In this document: positions 1 through 10,610 of the stretch, in pieces
How the letters are laid out: each line of letters begins with the position of its first letter
Position numbering within the stretch: position 1 is the stretch's first letter
Assembly (NCBI RefSeq): GCF_003254665.1
Contig: NZ_QHGY01000003.1
Location: 186,286 to 250,285, forward strand
Reading direction: 5' to 3'
From: Billgrantia lactosivorans
Lineage (GTDB): Bacteria; Pseudomonadota; Gammaproteobacteria; Pseudomonadales; Halomonadaceae
DNA length: 64,000 nucleotides
Position numbers and translations under genes: made by a program
The notes under the pieces: generated by a model
Told to the model about the DNA's origin: nothing
Databases searched by the model: none
The model's input: the letters and a program-made list of their open reading frames with translations, nothing else

Positions 1-387
1 GTGGGGCAGCTCGCCGCGCTCCATCATCACTCGCGCCATCAGCTCGTTCCAGCGGTGCCGGGTCATCATCGTGGTCAGCCCCGAGAACAGCGCCCAGCCC
101 TTGCGCCGCCAGCCCGTGAGGCGCAGGTTGTGGGCCACCAGCTGCTGCATCAGCCGGTAGTCGTCGAAGCTGTGCCACCGGCCGGCGATCGAGACCTGAT
201 TGCGCGACAGTACCGGCGCCAGCTCCAGGCGAAAGATCCACTCCAGTTCGTTGAGCGTCAGGTCGTGGCGCTGGATCACCTCCACCATGTGCGCGAAATC
301 GCGTTCGCCGGGTTCGCGATCCAGCCATAGCGGGGCCAGCGCCAGCCACAGCTCGCCGCGTTCGTCCACCAGCGCCTGTGCGTTCAT
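1..387 (-). CDS. Hypothetical protein, N-terminal part (gene runs off the left edge)
   Basis: The first 129 codons of a minus-strand gene are present; the 3' end lies outside the window. The start is ATG at 387-385, preceded by a strong AGGAGG-type ribosome binding site at about 390-398. The protein begins MNAQALVDERGELWLALAPL, then has a predicted helical region rich in Leu, Trp and Arg with no signal peptide or clear membrane segment. From memory the pattern (a loop reading SRNQVSIAGRW followed by an FDDYRLMQQ helix) resembles the small uncharacterised DUF7079-type proteins, but this is weak. The gene diverges from fabV across 163 bp. No function can be assigned. Confidence 0.7.
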   Translation of the reverse strand, partial: MNAQALVDERGELWLALAPLWLDREPGERDFAHMVEVIQRHDLTLNELEWIFRLELAPVLSRNQVSIAGRWHSFDDYRLMQQLVAHNLRLTGWRRKGWALFSGLTTMMTRHRWNELMARVMMERGELPH

Positions 388-550
388 ACCTACCTCCTGC
401 CATGGCATCGCCAGGGTTGCATCGTGCCCCAGGAGCCGACGTCGCTCAAGTGCGGACAGACGCCGGCCTGGCCGCTAGAATGTCGCCACTGCCCATGCGT
501 ATCGATCCGGCGTCCCGCGCGGCGCTGTACCACCAACAACGAGGTCTGTC

Positions 551-1747
551 GTGATCATCAAACCCAAGGTCCGCGGTTTCATCTGTACCACTGCCCACCC
601 GGTCGGCTGCGAGAAGAACGTGCTCGAGCAGATCGAGGTCACCCGCACCCGCCAGTTCGACAAGGCCAACGGGCCGAAGAAGGTGCTGGTGGTCGGCGCT
701 TCCAGCGGTTACGGCCTGGCGGCGCGCATCACCGCGGCGTTCGGCTACGGCGCCGACACCCTGGGGGTGTTCTTCGAGAAGCCCGGCAGCGAGAAGAAGC
801 CCGGCACCGCGGGCTGGTACAACGCCGCCGCCTTCGACAAGTTCGCCAAGGCCGAGGGGCTCTACAGCAAGTCGATCAACGGCGACGCCTTCTCCCACGA
901 GGCGCGCGAGAAGGCCATCGAGCTGATCCAGCGGGACATGGGCCAGGTCGACCTGGTCATCTACTCGCTGGCCTCGCCGGTGCGCAAGCTGCCCGACAGC
1001 GGCGAGCTCAAGCGCTCGAGCCTCAAGCCGATCGGCGAGACCTATCGCGCCACCGCCATCGACACCAACAAGGATGCCATCATCGAGGCCGAGGTCGAAC
1101 CCGCCACCGAGCAGGAGATCGAGGATACCAAGGCGGTGATGGGCGGCGAGGACTGGGAGCTGTGGATCGACGCCCTGGACAAGGCCGGCGTGCTGGCCCC
1201 GGGCGCGCGCAGCGTGGCGTTCAGCTACATCGGCACCGAGATCACCTGGCCGATCTACTGGCACGGGGCGCTTGGGAAGGCCAAGGAGGATCTCGACCGC
1301 GCCGCCCACGAGATCGACGCCAGGCTCAAGGCCACCGGCGGCGGCGCCAACGTGGCGGTGCTCAAGTCGGTGGTGACCCAGGCCAGCGCCGCGATTCCGG
1401 TCATGCCGCTCTATATCGCCATGGTCTACCGGATCATGAAGGAGAAGGGGCTGCACGAGGGCACCATCGAGCAGCTCAACCGCCTGTTCGCCGAGCGCCT
1501 CTACGGCGGGCAGTTCGTCACCGACGAGGCCGGCCGCCTGCGCCTCGACGACTGGGAGCTGCGCGACGACGTGCAGCAGGCGTGCAAGGAGCTGTGGCCC
1601 CAGGTGACCACCGAGAACCTGTTCCAGATCACCGACTATGCTGGTTACAAGCACGAGTTCCTGAAGCTGTTCGGGTTCGAGCGCGATGACGTCGACTACG
1701 AGGCCGACGTGAACCCGGACATAGACTTCGATGTCGTGACGCTATAG
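551..1747 (+). CDS. fabV: FabV-type trans-2-enoyl-ACP/CoA reductase
   Basis: This is a single-chain NADH-dependent enoyl reductase that reduces trans-2-enoyl-ACP in the last step of the fatty-acid elongation cycle in the cytoplasm. The 398-residue length matches the family. The N-terminus [20 protein letters not shown] is diagnostic and fixes the GTG start at 551. The nucleotide-binding loop GASSGYG is at residues 49-55. The catalytic Tyr-x8-Lys, spaced as in FabV and longer than the Tyr-x6-Lys of FabI, is Y236 and K245. A substrate-loop segment [16 protein letters not shown] follows. FabV enzymes are known to be poorly inhibited by triclosan. It appears monocistronic, with the small gene at 1801 only 53 bp downstream. 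Identification is secure. Confidence 0.97.
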   Translation: MIIKPKVRGFICTTAHPVGCEKNVLEQIEVTRTRQFDKANGPKKVLVVGASSGYGLAARITAAFGYGADTLGVFFEKPGSEKKPGTAGWYNAAAFDKFAKAEGLYSKSINGDAFSHEAREKAIELIQRDMGQVDLVIYSLASPVRKLPDSGELKRSSLKPIGETYRATAIDTNKDAIIEAEVEPATEQEIEDTKAVMGGEDWELWIDALDKAGVLAPGARSVAFSYIGTEITWPIYWHGALGKAKEDLDRAAHEIDARLKATGGGANVAVLKSVVTQASAAIPVMPLYIAMVYRIMKEKGLHEGTIEQLNRLFAERLYGGQFVTDEAGRLRLDDWELRDDVQQACKELWPQVTTENLFQITDYAGYKHEFLKLFGFERDDVDYEADVNPDIDFDVVTL

Positions 1748-1800
1748 GCCCGCCGCGCGTTGCCATGGCGGGCGAACCCAGCGGCAGAGGAGGTCCCGCC

Positions 1801-2010
1801 ATGGATACCAGGGAGAGCAAGACGCCGGAGGAGAAGAAGCGGCACCTGATGGAGGAGCGGCTACCCGAGGACTTCGCCCACCCCGAGCCCGACGCCGATC
1901 AGCCGGAAGCCAAGCGGCCGGCCAGCGGCGAGCAATGGCTGGTACTGGGCGTCGCCCTCCTGGCAGGCATCATCGTGATCGCGCTGCTGCTGTCACGACT
2001 GGGAGGCTGA
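1801..2010 (+). CDS. Small acidic tail-anchored membrane protein
   Basis: This is a 69-residue protein beginning MDTRESKTPEEKKRHLMEER. The ATG at 1801 has a GAGGAGG ribosome binding site at about 1786-1792; a longer in-frame start at 1765 lacks one. Residues 1-43 are highly charged, with acidic and basic clusters. Residues 45-66 form one hydrophobic helix (LVLGVALLAGIIVIALLL) ending SRLGG, so the protein is probably anchored by its C-terminus with the charged part in the cytoplasm. No family is recognised. It lies just behind fabV in the same direction and may share its transcript, but nothing in the sequence ties it to fatty-acid synthesis. Confidence 0.7.
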   Translation: MDTRESKTPEEKKRHLMEERLPEDFAHPEPDADQPEAKRPASGEQWLVLGVALLAGIIVIALLLSRLGG

Positions 2011-2090
2011 GCCGCGTCGTTGAGGGCCGGTACTGCCAACGCTGCCGATCGAGTACCATCTGAACTTCGTTCCGGCAATGGCGCAGTGGC

Positions 2091-3065
2091 ATGCCCGATT
2101 CATCCTCGACCGCTTCTCGTGAGCCGCCGGCCCGCTGGGTCGGTGTGCTGACGCTGCCGGGCTTCTCGCTGCTGGCCCAGGCCTGCGCGCTGGAGCCGCT
2201 GGTGGTGGCCAACCAGCTGGCCGGCCGGCGGCTCTATCGCCTGCAGGCGTTCTCACCCGAGGGCGGCGAAGTGGCCAGCATGGCCGACATCAGCCAGGCG
2301 GGTTGCACCCCCTTCGAGCTGTCCTCGACCGAACTCGACCTGCTGATCGTGTGTGCGCCCAGCCCGCTGCCGGCCATGCACGAGAGTGCCCTGCCGGGCC
2401 GGCTGCGTCAGCTCGGCCGCAGCGGCGTGGTGCTGGTGGGGGTCGGCGGCGGCACCGAGCTGCTGGCCCGCGCCGGCGTGCTGGACGGCTACCGGGCCAC
2501 GCTGCCGTGGCAGCGCTTCGCCGCCTTCACCCGCGACTTCCCCCGCGTGCGCCTCACCCAGCAGCTGTTCGAGATCGACCGCGACCGCCTCACCTGCGGC
2601 GGCGGCACGGCGGCGATGGACATGATGATGACCCTGATCGCCTCCCACCACGGCAGCGAGCTGGCCGAGCGGGTCTCCGAGCACTTCGTGCTTGAGCGCG
2701 TGCGCATGGCCGACGAGCCGCAGCAGGTGCCGCTGCGGGCGCGGCTGGGGCATGCCCCGGCGCCGCTGGTGGACGCGGTGATGCTGATGGAGGCCAACAT
2801 CGAGGAACCGCTGACCACCCACGAGCTGGCCGAGCACCTGGGCATCTCGCGCCGTCAGCTCGAGCGGCTGTTCAAGAAGTACCTGCAGGCGGTGCCCGGC
2901 CGCTACTACCTCGACCTGCGCCTGAAGGAGGCGCGCCGCCTGCTGCGCGACTCCGACCTGCCGGCCGGCGAGATCGCCATGAAGACCGGCTTCTCGTCGC
3001 CCGCCCACTTCTCCACCGCCTATCGCAACCACTTCGGCGTGACGCCCCGCGAGGAGCGTCTCTAG
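2091..3065 (+). CDS. ArgR-like GlxA/AraC-family transcriptional regulator
   Basis: This 324-residue regulator has an N-terminal DJ-1/PfpI-like amidotransferase fold (about 15-185, starting WVGVLTLPGFSLLAQA). A C-terminal AraC-type double helix-turn-helix follows (about 228-322), with the second HTH reading AGEIAMKTGFSSPAHFSTAY. This architecture is that of the Pseudomonas ArgR/GlxA group, in which ArgR activates arginine catabolism by the AST route. Its position 160 bp upstream of astC, in the same direction, supports the same role; the inducer is inferred to be arginine. The ribosome binding site before ATG 2091 is weak. The orthology call rests on architecture and context rather than on an alignment. 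Confidence 0.85.
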   Translation: MPDSSSTASREPPARWVGVLTLPGFSLLAQACALEPLVVANQLAGRRLYRLQAFSPEGGEVASMADISQAGCTPFELSSTELDLLIVCAPSPLPAMHESALPGRLRQLGRSGVVLVGVGGGTELLARAGVLDGYRATLPWQRFAAFTRDFPRVRLTQQLFEIDRDRLTCGGGTAAMDMMMTLIASHHGSELAERVSEHFVLERVRMADEPQQVPLRARLGHAPAPLVDAVMLMEANIEEPLTTHELAEHLGISRRQLERLFKKYLQAVPGRYYLDLRLKEARRLLRDSDLPAGEIAMKTGFSSPAHFSTAYRNHFGVTPREERL

Positions 3066-3087
3066 CGCGCCCGGGCATCTCGCGCCT

Positions 3088-3108
3088 CCCGTTTTCCCCG
3101 CCGCGACA
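3088..3108 (-). promoter_or_regulatory. Candidate ArgR-type half-site upstream of astC
   Basis: Read on the minus strand, 3108 to 3088 matches the Pseudomonas ArgR half-site TGTCGC-N8-AA-N5, with TGTCGC at 3108-3103 and AA at 3094-3093. A second, poorer repeat (AGGCGC at 3087-3082) follows in tandem. TTATAC hexamers that could serve as -10 elements lie at 3115-3120 and 3164-3169, between the site and astC. The consensus is known from Pseudomonas; its use here is inferred from the neighbouring ArgR-like gene. Confidence 0.35.
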
Positions 3109-3177
3109 GCCCTTTTATACAAATCGGGGTCCCATTGCTGAAAGCCGTCGGCAGTGTGGCTCCTTATACTCGAATGA

Positions 3178-4440
<1,263 letters not shown>

Positions 4441-4490
4441 GGGCCAGTCGCGCCATGCACGACACCGCCCATCGACCAGGAGATCCCGCC

Positions 4491-5564
4491 ATGATGGTCG
4501 TACGCCCCGTCCGGCCGGTCGACCTGCCGGCCCTGGAGCGGCTGGCGGGCTCGGCCACCCCGAGCCTGACCAACCTGCCGGCCCATCGCGACCGCCTCGA
4601 GGAGCGCATCGCCCGCTCGCGGCAGTCGTTCGGGCGCGAGGTCGATTTCCCCGGCGACGAGCAGTACACCTTCGTGCTCGAGGACCTCGAGCGCGACGAG
4701 GTGGTGGGCACCGCCACCCTGCGCGCCGAGGCCGGCGCGCGGGAGGCCTACTACACCTACCGCCAGGAAACGCTGATCCACGCCTCGCAGCAGCTCAACG
4801 TGCGTCGCGAGGTGCAGACCCTGTCGCTCTCCCACGAGGTCTCCGAGACCACCCAGCTGTGCGCCCTGTCGCTGGACCCGCGCTATCGCGGCACCAGCGC
4901 CGAGAGCCTGCTGCGCCGCGCGCGACTGATGTTCATCGCCCAGTACCCCGAGCGCTTCGCCGAGGTGCTGGCGATGGCCTTCCCCGGCTATCTCGACGAG
5001 CAGGGCGAGTCGCCGTTCTGGAACAGCGTGGGGCGTCACTTCTTCGTGCGCGACTACCACGACATCAACTACCTGGCGGGGGTGCGCTCGAAGAGCTTCA
5101 TCGCCGAGGTGATGCCACAGTTCCCGCTCTACCTGGCGCTGCTCACGCCCCAGGCGCGGGCCGCCATCGGCCGCGAACACCCCGCCCACGAGGCGGCCAT
5201 GGCCGAGATGCTGGCCGAGGGCTTCATGCGCTCGCGTCACGTCGACCTGTTCGACGCCGGGCCGGTGATCAAGGGCGAGCGCGACCGTCTGCACACCTTC
5301 CGGCGTGCCGCCTGGCATCCGGTGCGGGTGCGCCCGGCCCACGCCCTGCCCGACGCCGAACCGGCGATGATCGCCAACCAGCGCCTGGCCGACTTCCGCT
5401 GCGTGGTGGCGCGCTACGCGCTGTCGCCCACCGGGCAGCTGATGCTCTCGCCGGAGCACGCCGAGCTGCTCGGCGTGGAGGAGGGGCGGGCGGTGCTGGC
5501 CGCGCCGCTGGCGCTGCCCGCCGGCGGCGAGGACGAATCGGGTTTCGACGAGGGGGAGCTGTGA
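4491..5564 (+). CDS. aruF: Arginine N-succinyltransferase, alpha subunit
   Basis: This 357-residue subunit belongs to arginine N-succinyltransferase, which transfers succinate from succinyl-CoA to the alpha-amino group of arginine, the entry reaction of the AST pathway. It begins MMVVRPVRPVDLPALERLAG, a GNAT-like acyltransferase start. It carries the family segments LSLDPRYRGTSAESLLRRAR and GESPFWNSVGRHFF. ATG 4491 has AGGAG 8 nt upstream; the open frame extends much further 5' through astC but that stretch is astC in another frame. As in Pseudomonas, two paralogous subunits (aruF, aruG) are encoded side by side instead of the single AstA of enteric bacteria. The stop (5562-5564) overlaps the aruG start by 1 nt. 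Confidence 0.93.
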   Translation: MMVVRPVRPVDLPALERLAGSATPSLTNLPAHRDRLEERIARSRQSFGREVDFPGDEQYTFVLEDLERDEVVGTATLRAEAGAREAYYTYRQETLIHASQQLNVRREVQTLSLSHEVSETTQLCALSLDPRYRGTSAESLLRRARLMFIAQYPERFAEVLAMAFPGYLDEQGESPFWNSVGRHFFVRDYHDINYLAGVRSKSFIAEVMPQFPLYLALLTPQARAAIGREHPAHEAAMAEMLAEGFMRSRHVDLFDAGPVIKGERDRLHTFRRAAWHPVRVRPAHALPDAEPAMIANQRLADFRCVVARYALSPTGQLMLSPEHAELLGVEEGRAVLAAPLALPAGGEDESGFDEGEL

Positions 5565-6610
5565 TGCGTATTCGACCGATTGCCGAGGGCGACCTGGACG
5601 AACTGCAGAAGATCGCCCGCGAAACCGGGGTCGGCTTCACCTCGCTGCCCGACAACCGCGAGTTCCTCAGCGACAAGATCGCCGCCGCCGTCGCCGCCTT
5701 CGAGCAGCGCACGCCGCCCGACCGGCGCAACTACTTCTTCGTGCTCGAGGACGAGGCCAGCGGCGAGCTGGCCGGCTGCTGCGCCATCGAGGGCCAGGTG
5801 GGCCGCGAGGTGCCGTTCTACCACTACCGCCTCGGCACGCTGGCGCACTCGTCGGTGCAGCTCGACCTGCACCGCACCATCGACACCCTGTTCCTCAGCT
5901 CCGACCACACCGGCGATGCCGAGGTGGCCTCGCTGTTCCTGCGCCCCGGCTTTCGCGGCAGGGAGCGTCAGCACCAGCGCAACGGCGCGCTGCTGTCGCT
6001 GATGCGCTGGCTGTTCATGGCCGAGTTCCGCGACCAGTTTCCCGACAAGGTGCTGGCCGAGATGCGCGGGGTGTTCGACGAGAACGGCAAGAGCCCGTTC
6101 TGGGAGTGCCTGGGCAGCCACTTCTTCCCGCTGGACTTCGACGAGGCCGATCGCCTCACCGGGCTCGGCCAGAAGAGCTTCATCGGCGAGCTGATGCCGA
6201 AGTTCCCGATCTACACGCCGTTCCTCTCCGACGAGGCGCGGGCCTGCATCGGCCAGGTGCACCGCGATACGCGGCCGGCGCTGGCGATGCTCAAGCAGGA
6301 GGGGCTGCGCTGGGAGGGCTTCATCGACATCTTCGACGGCGGGCCGACGGTCGAAGCCTATATCGACGACGTGCGCGCGGTGCGCAAATCGCGTCGCTGC
6401 CGGGTCGAGATCCGCGGCGATGGCGAGACGCCCCGCGTCCGCCCGCGCTGGCTGGCGGCGACCACCGTGATGGCCGATTTTCGCGCCGCCTGGGTGGCCC
6501 AGGGCCCCGACGAGGAGGGCACCCTCACCCTGAGCGAGACCGAAGCACGGCGACTCGGCGTGGCGGCCGGCGACGCCCTGCGCGTACTGGATACCGAGGA
6601 GAGTTCATGA
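5564..6610 (+). CDS. aruG: Arginine N-succinyltransferase, beta subunit
   Basis: This is the 348-residue paralogous partner of AruF, the second subunit of the arginine/ornithine succinyltransferase. It begins MRIRPIAEGDLDELQKIARE and shares the AruF landmarks: SLPDNREFLSDKI near the N-terminus, LFLRPGFRGRERQ in the CoA-binding region, KSPFWECLGSHFFPLDF and QKSFIGELMPKFPIY. ATG 5564 shares its A with the TGA of aruF, so translation is probably coupled, which suits an equimolar heteromer. The gene ends in an ATGA overlap with astD (6607-6610). The assignment of alpha or beta follows gene order in Pseudomonas. The functional call is firm. Confidence 0.93.
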   Translation: MRIRPIAEGDLDELQKIARETGVGFTSLPDNREFLSDKIAAAVAAFEQRTPPDRRNYFFVLEDEASGELAGCCAIEGQVGREVPFYHYRLGTLAHSSVQLDLHRTIDTLFLSSDHTGDAEVASLFLRPGFRGRERQHQRNGALLSLMRWLFMAEFRDQFPDKVLAEMRGVFDENGKSPFWECLGSHFFPLDFDEADRLTGLGQKSFIGELMPKFPIYTPFLSDEARACIGQVHRDTRPALAMLKQEGLRWEGFIDIFDGGPTVEAYIDDVRAVRKSRRCRVEIRGDGETPRVRPRWLAATTVMADFRAAWVAQGPDEEGTLTLSETEARRLGVAAGDALRVLDTEESS

Positions 6611-8076
6611 ACGCGATGCAACAGCTGTTGCTCGGCGGCCGCTGGCTGCCGGGCGAGGCGACGACCTTCACCAAGCGCGACCCGGTCTCCGGCGAGACCC
6701 TGTGGCACGGCGCCGCCGCCAGCGACGCCCAGGTGGCGGCGGCGGTGGAGGCCGCCCGCGGCGCCTTCCCGGGCTGGGCCCGGCTCGCCTTCGCCGAGCG
6801 CCTGAGCGTGGTGGAGCGCTTCCGCGAGCGGCTGGAGAGCCACCGCGAGGTGCTGGCCCGTGCCATCGCCGCCGAGACCGGCAAGCCGCTGTGGGAGGCG
6901 CGCACCGAGGTCGGCGCCATGATCGGCAAGGTGGCGATCTCGGTGCGCGCCTACCAGGAGCGCACCGGCGAGCGTAGCCGCGACCTGGGCGACACCACCG
7001 CCGTGCTGCGCCATCGGCCGCACGGGGTGATGGCGGTGTTCGGCCCCTACAACTTCCCCGGCCACCTGCCCAACGGGCACATGGTGCCGGCGCTGCTGGC
7101 CGGCAACACCGTGGTGTTCAAGCCCAGCGAGCAGACCCCGCTGACCGCCGATCTCACCCTGCAGTGCTGGCACGAGGCGGGCCTGCCCGCCGGCGTGATC
7201 AACCTGGTGCAGGGCGCCGCCCCGGTGGGCCAGGCGCTCTCCTCGCACCCCGGCATCGACGGCCTGCTGTTCACCGGCAGCGCCCGGGTCGGCGGCCTGC
7301 TCAACCGGCAGTTCGCCGATCAGCTGGAGAAGATCCTGGCGCTGGAGCTGGGCGGCAACAACCCGCTGGTGGTCAAGGAGGTGCACGACCAGGACGCCGC
7401 GGTGCTCACCATCCTGCAGTCGGCATTCCTCTCCGGCGGCCAGCGCTGTACCTGCGCGCGCCGCCTGATCGTGCCCGAGGGCCAGGTCGGCGATCACCTG
7501 CTCGATGCGCTGGTCGACGCCATCTCGCGCCTGCGGGTGGCAGGGCAGTTCGAGGAGCCGGCGCCGTTCTATGGCGGCCTGGTCAGCCCGGAGGCGGCCC
7601 GCGGGCTGCTCGAGGCGCAGGACGCCCTGGAGGGGCTGGGCGGCGTGGTGCTGGCGCGCATGGAGTGTCTCGAGGAGGGCACCAGCCTGCTGTCGCCGGC
7701 GCTGATCGACGTCACCGGCCTGCCGGTGCCCGACGAGGAGCACTTCGGGCCGCTGCTCAAGGTCTATCGCTATCGCGACTGGGACCACGCCGTGGAACTG
7801 GCCAACGACACCCGCTACGGCCTCGCCGCGGGGCTGATCGGCGGTGAACGCAGCGACTGGGACGACTTCCTGCTGCGCATCCGGGCCGGCATCGTCAACT
7901 GGAACCGCCAGACCACCGGGGCCTCCGGCGACGCACCCTTCGGCGGCGTGGGCATCAGCGGCAACCATCGTCCCAGTGCCTATTACGCGGCGGACTACTG
8001 CGCCTACCCGGTGGCCTCGATGGAAGCCGAGACCCTGAGCCTGCCCGACAACCTGCCGCCCGGAGTGGTGCTATGA
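6607..8076 (+). CDS. astD: Succinylglutamic semialdehyde dehydrogenase
   Basis: This 489-residue aldehyde dehydrogenase oxidises N-succinylglutamate semialdehyde to succinylglutamate with NAD+, the fourth AST step. The catalytic cysteine is C281 in [11 protein letters not shown], the general base is E247 in [10 protein letters not shown], and the cofactor loop FTGSARVGG is at about 222-230. [20 protein letters not shown] (148-167) is typical of AstD. Length and motifs match the family throughout, with no sign of damage. It overlaps aruG upstream and astB downstream by 4 nt each (ATGA), so the genes from aruF to astB form one translationally coupled block. Expression is expected to follow the ArgR-like regulator. 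Confidence 0.96.
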   Translation: MNAMQQLLLGGRWLPGEATTFTKRDPVSGETLWHGAAASDAQVAAAVEAARGAFPGWARLAFAERLSVVERFRERLESHREVLARAIAAETGKPLWEARTEVGAMIGKVAISVRAYQERTGERSRDLGDTTAVLRHRPHGVMAVFGPYNFPGHLPNGHMVPALLAGNTVVFKPSEQTPLTADLTLQCWHEAGLPAGVINLVQGAAPVGQALSSHPGIDGLLFTGSARVGGLLNRQFADQLEKILALELGGNNPLVVKEVHDQDAAVLTILQSAFLSGGQRCTCARRLIVPEGQVGDHLLDALVDAISRLRVAGQFEEPAPFYGGLVSPEAARGLLEAQDALEGLGGVVLARMECLEEGTSLLSPALIDVTGLPVPDEEHFGPLLKVYRYRDWDHAVELANDTRYGLAAGLIGGERSDWDDFLLRIRAGIVNWNRQTTGASGDAPFGGVGISGNHRPSAYYAADYCAYPVASMEAETLSLPDNLPPGVVL

Positions 8077-9434
8077 GCCAAACGACGAACGCCGACTGCC
8101 GGGAGGTCAACTTCGACGGCCTGGTGGGCCCGACCCACAACTACTCGGGCCTGGCTCTCGGCAACGTGGCCTCGATGCGCCACGGCGGGCTGGTCTCCAA
8201 CCCCCGCGAGGCGGCACTGCAGGGGCTGGCCAAGATGAAGTCGCTGCTGGACGCCGGCTACGCCCAGGGCGTGCTGCCGCCCCAGCAGCGCCCCGACCTC
8301 GGCGCGCTGCGCTCGCTGGGCTTCACCGGCAGCAACCGCGAGGTGCTGGCGCGGGCGGCCGCCGAGGCGCCGCAGGTGCTGCGCGCGGTGTGCTCGGCCT
8401 CGAGCATGTGGACGGCCAACGCCGGCACGGTGACGCCGAGCCGCGATGCCCCGGACGGCCGGGTGCACTTCACCCCGGCCAACCTGCAGTCGAGCTTCCA
8501 TCGCTTTCTCGAGCCCGAGACCACCGGCCGCGTGCTGGCGGCCATCTTCCGCGATGACGCCCATTTCGCCCACCACCCGGCGCTGCCGGCCACGCCGGCG
8601 TTCTCCGACGAGGGCGCGGCCAACCACACGCGGCTGTGTGGCGAACACGGCGAGGCCGGCGTGCACCTGTATGTCTACGGTCGGCAGGCCTTCGGCGGGG
8701 ACCCGGCGCATGAGCCCAAGCGCTTCCCCGCCCGCCAGACCCTCGAGGCGAGCCAGGCGGTGGCGCGCCAGCATGGCCTTGCCGCGAGGCAGACGGTGTT
8801 CGCCCAGCAGCATCCCGCCGCCATCGACGCCGGGGTGTTCCACAACGACGTGATCGCGGTGGGCAACGGGCCGGTGCTGCTCTACCACGAGATGGCCTTC
8901 CTCGACGAACAGGCCACGCTCGACGAGCTGCGCAGCAAGATGTCGACACCGCTGATTCCGGTGCGCGTGCCCGGCGAGGCGGTGAGCCTGGAGGATGCCG
9001 TGGCCTCCTACCTGTTCAACTCGCAGCTGCTGAGCAACCCCGACGGCAGCATGACCCTGGTGGTGCCGGGCGAGTGCCAGGAGCGCGAGGCGGTGTGGCG
9101 CACCATTCAGGACCTGCTGCTGGCCGGGCACAATCCCATCGGCGAGGTGGTGGTCAAGGACGTCAAGCAGAGCATGCGCAACGGCGGCGGCCCCGCCTGC
9201 CTGCGCCTGCGGGTGGTGCTCTCCGCCGAGGAGCGCGCCGCGTTGACCGGCCGCGTGCTGCTCACCGGGGCCCTGCACGGCGAACTCGTCGACTGGGTCG
9301 AGCGCCACTACCGCGATCGCCTGGCGCCCGACGACCTGGCCGACCCGCAGCTGGCCGACGAGACCCTCACCGCGCTGGACGAGCTGACGCGGCTCCTCGA
9401 GATCGGCTCGGTCTACCCCTTCCAGCTGGGCTAG
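8073..9434 (+). CDS. astB: N-succinylarginine dihydrolase
   Basis: This 453-residue enzyme of the guanidine-modifying fold hydrolyses N2-succinylarginine to succinylornithine, CO2 and two ammonia, the second AST step. The start [20 protein letters not shown] has the conserved [13 protein letters not shown] motif. Probable catalytic residues, by analogy with the Glu-His-Cys triad of the E. coli enzyme, are E180 (FSDEGAANH), H257 (GVFHNDV) and C376 ([10 protein letters not shown]). It is the last gene of the cluster in this window. The next gene is on the opposite strand, so astE (succinylglutamate desuccinylase), which closes the pathway and often sits here, must lie elsewhere or be replaced. 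Confidence 0.96.
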   Translation: MSQTTNADCREVNFDGLVGPTHNYSGLALGNVASMRHGGLVSNPREAALQGLAKMKSLLDAGYAQGVLPPQQRPDLGALRSLGFTGSNREVLARAAAEAPQVLRAVCSASSMWTANAGTVTPSRDAPDGRVHFTPANLQSSFHRFLEPETTGRVLAAIFRDDAHFAHHPALPATPAFSDEGAANHTRLCGEHGEAGVHLYVYGRQAFGGDPAHEPKRFPARQTLEASQAVARQHGLAARQTVFAQQHPAAIDAGVFHNDVIAVGNGPVLLYHEMAFLDEQATLDELRSKMSTPLIPVRVPGEAVSLEDAVASYLFNSQLLSNPDGSMTLVVPGECQEREAVWRTIQDLLLAGHNPIGEVVVKDVKQSMRNGGGPACLRLRVVLSAEERAALTGRVLLTGALHGELVDWVERHYRDRLAPDDLADPQLADETLTALDELTRLLEIGSVYPFQLG

Positions 9435-9460
9435 CCCCGGCGCGTCGGTTGCCGGCCGGC

Positions 9461-10483
9461 TCAGTGGCGCTTTCGCCGCGCCGTGCCGGTGAGAGCGGCG
9501 ATGCCGAGCACGGCGCCGGCGATGGCCGAGGCCGTCAGCGCCGGATGCATGGCCGCCTGGGTGTAGCGGCTCCGGCGAGCGACCGGATGCTCGAACTCGG
9601 CCCGCTGCCAGACCCCCGGGGCGGGACGATGCAGCCCGCCGATCCCGTGGGGCGGCTGGTTCGATTGCTGCCGCGGGATCATGCTGCGGCGCATGATGCG
9701 GTCGGCGAGTCGCGGTGCCAGCTGGCCGAGCATGGCGATGCCCTTGCTCGCGCCACCGACGCGCATGTCGCGGCGCGGATGTTCGGCGCAGTGGAGGATG
9801 GCCTCGGCCACCACGCTCGGTTCGTAGAGCGGCGGCGGCAGGGTCGGCTCGACCGCCAGATGGTTGCCGGCGTGATGCGGGAAGGGCGTGGCGATGCTGC
9901 CCGGCTTGACCAGCGTGAGCGAAATCGGCGCGCCAAGCTCCTCGAGCTCCATGCGCAGCGCATCGGTGAAGCCCTTGACCGCGTGCTTCGCGGCCGAGTA
10001 CATGCCCTGCAGCGGGATGGCGCGATCCGAGACCACCGAGCCGAGATTGATGATCGCGCCGCCATGCGGCTCGGCGCGCACCGCCAGGTGGCGGGCCGCC
10101 TCCAGCGAGCCATGGACGACGCCCCAGAAATCGGTGTCGAACAGGCGCCGCTGGTCCTCGAGCGGCTGATCGGTGAGGTAGCCGAACAGCGACACGCCGG
10201 CGTTGTTGATCCAGGTGTCGAAGCCGCCGAACTGATGAATGGCCGTCTGCGCGATGTCGCGGACCTGCTTGGGGTCGCCGACGTCGGCCGCCACGGCGAC
10301 GGCCGCGGCACCGCGCTGGTCCAGTTCCTCCACCAGCGCTTCCAGCGCGCTCTCGTCGCGAGCGACGACCACCAGGCGCGCGCCGCGCTCGGCCGCCAGG
10401 CGCGTGGTTGCCAGGCCGATGCCGCTGGTGGCGCCGGTGATGACGAGGGTCTGCTCTTCGAGCCGCTTCAGCGGTAATGCCAT
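9461..10483 (-). CDS. Short-chain dehydrogenase/reductase with C-terminal membrane helix
   Basis: This 340-residue classical SDR has the cofactor motif TGATSGIG (about 15-22), NNAG after a DTWI segment, and the active-site YSAAK, preceded by a catalytic serine in INLGSVVSD. Substrate is unknown. The start is ATG at 10483, with AAGGAGG 4-10 nt upstream; earlier in-frame starts overlap the divergent GNAT gene and lack a site. The SDR domain ends near residue 255. The remaining tail is basic and ends in a hydrophobic helix (LTASAIAGAVLGIAALTG) followed by TARRKRH, suggesting a C-terminal membrane anchor that classical SDRs of about 250 residues lack. It converges on astB with a 26-bp gap. Confidence 0.88.
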   Translation of the reverse strand: MALPLKRLEEQTLVITGATSGIGLATTRLAAERGARLVVVARDESALEALVEELDQRGAAAVAVAADVGDPKQVRDIAQTAIHQFGGFDTWINNAGVSLFGYLTDQPLEDQRRLFDTDFWGVVHGSLEAARHLAVRAEPHGGAIINLGSVVSDRAIPLQGMYSAAKHAVKGFTDALRMELEELGAPISLTLVKPGSIATPFPHHAGNHLAVEPTLPPPLYEPSVVAEAILHCAEHPRRDMRVGGASKGIAMLGQLAPRLADRIMRRSMIPRQQSNQPPHGIGGLHRPAPGVWQRAEFEHPVARRSRYTQAAMHPALTASAIAGAVLGIAALTGTARRKRH

Positions 10484-10541
10484 ACTGCCTCCTTGCCTGC
10501 GCACCCCGTGCGCCATGGCGTTCTTCGGTCGATGTTGTCTC

Positions 10542-10569
10542 AGCATAGAAAGTCTGCGAGAACAACCAA
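10542..10569 (-). promoter_or_regulatory. Candidate promoter of the SDR gene
   Basis: On the minus strand TTGGTT (10569-10564) and TATGCT (10547-10542) are separated by 16 bp and lie about 60 bp before the SDR start. They resemble -35 and -10 elements of sigma-70 promoters. This is a pattern match only. Confidence 0.35.
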
Positions 10570-10610
10570 AGCGAGGCGGCAGCCGCCCGCGCGAAGCAAG
10601 AGGAGTGCGC

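Noticed and set aside
424-1689. Long open frames on both strands across fabV
   Set aside because: They are GC-driven frames opposite or offset to fabV, with Arg-, Ala- and Gly-rich meaningless composition.
8004-10565. 853-codon minus-strand open frame spanning astB and the SDR gene
   Set aside because: It is antisense to astB and out of frame with the real SDR, with no family resemblance.
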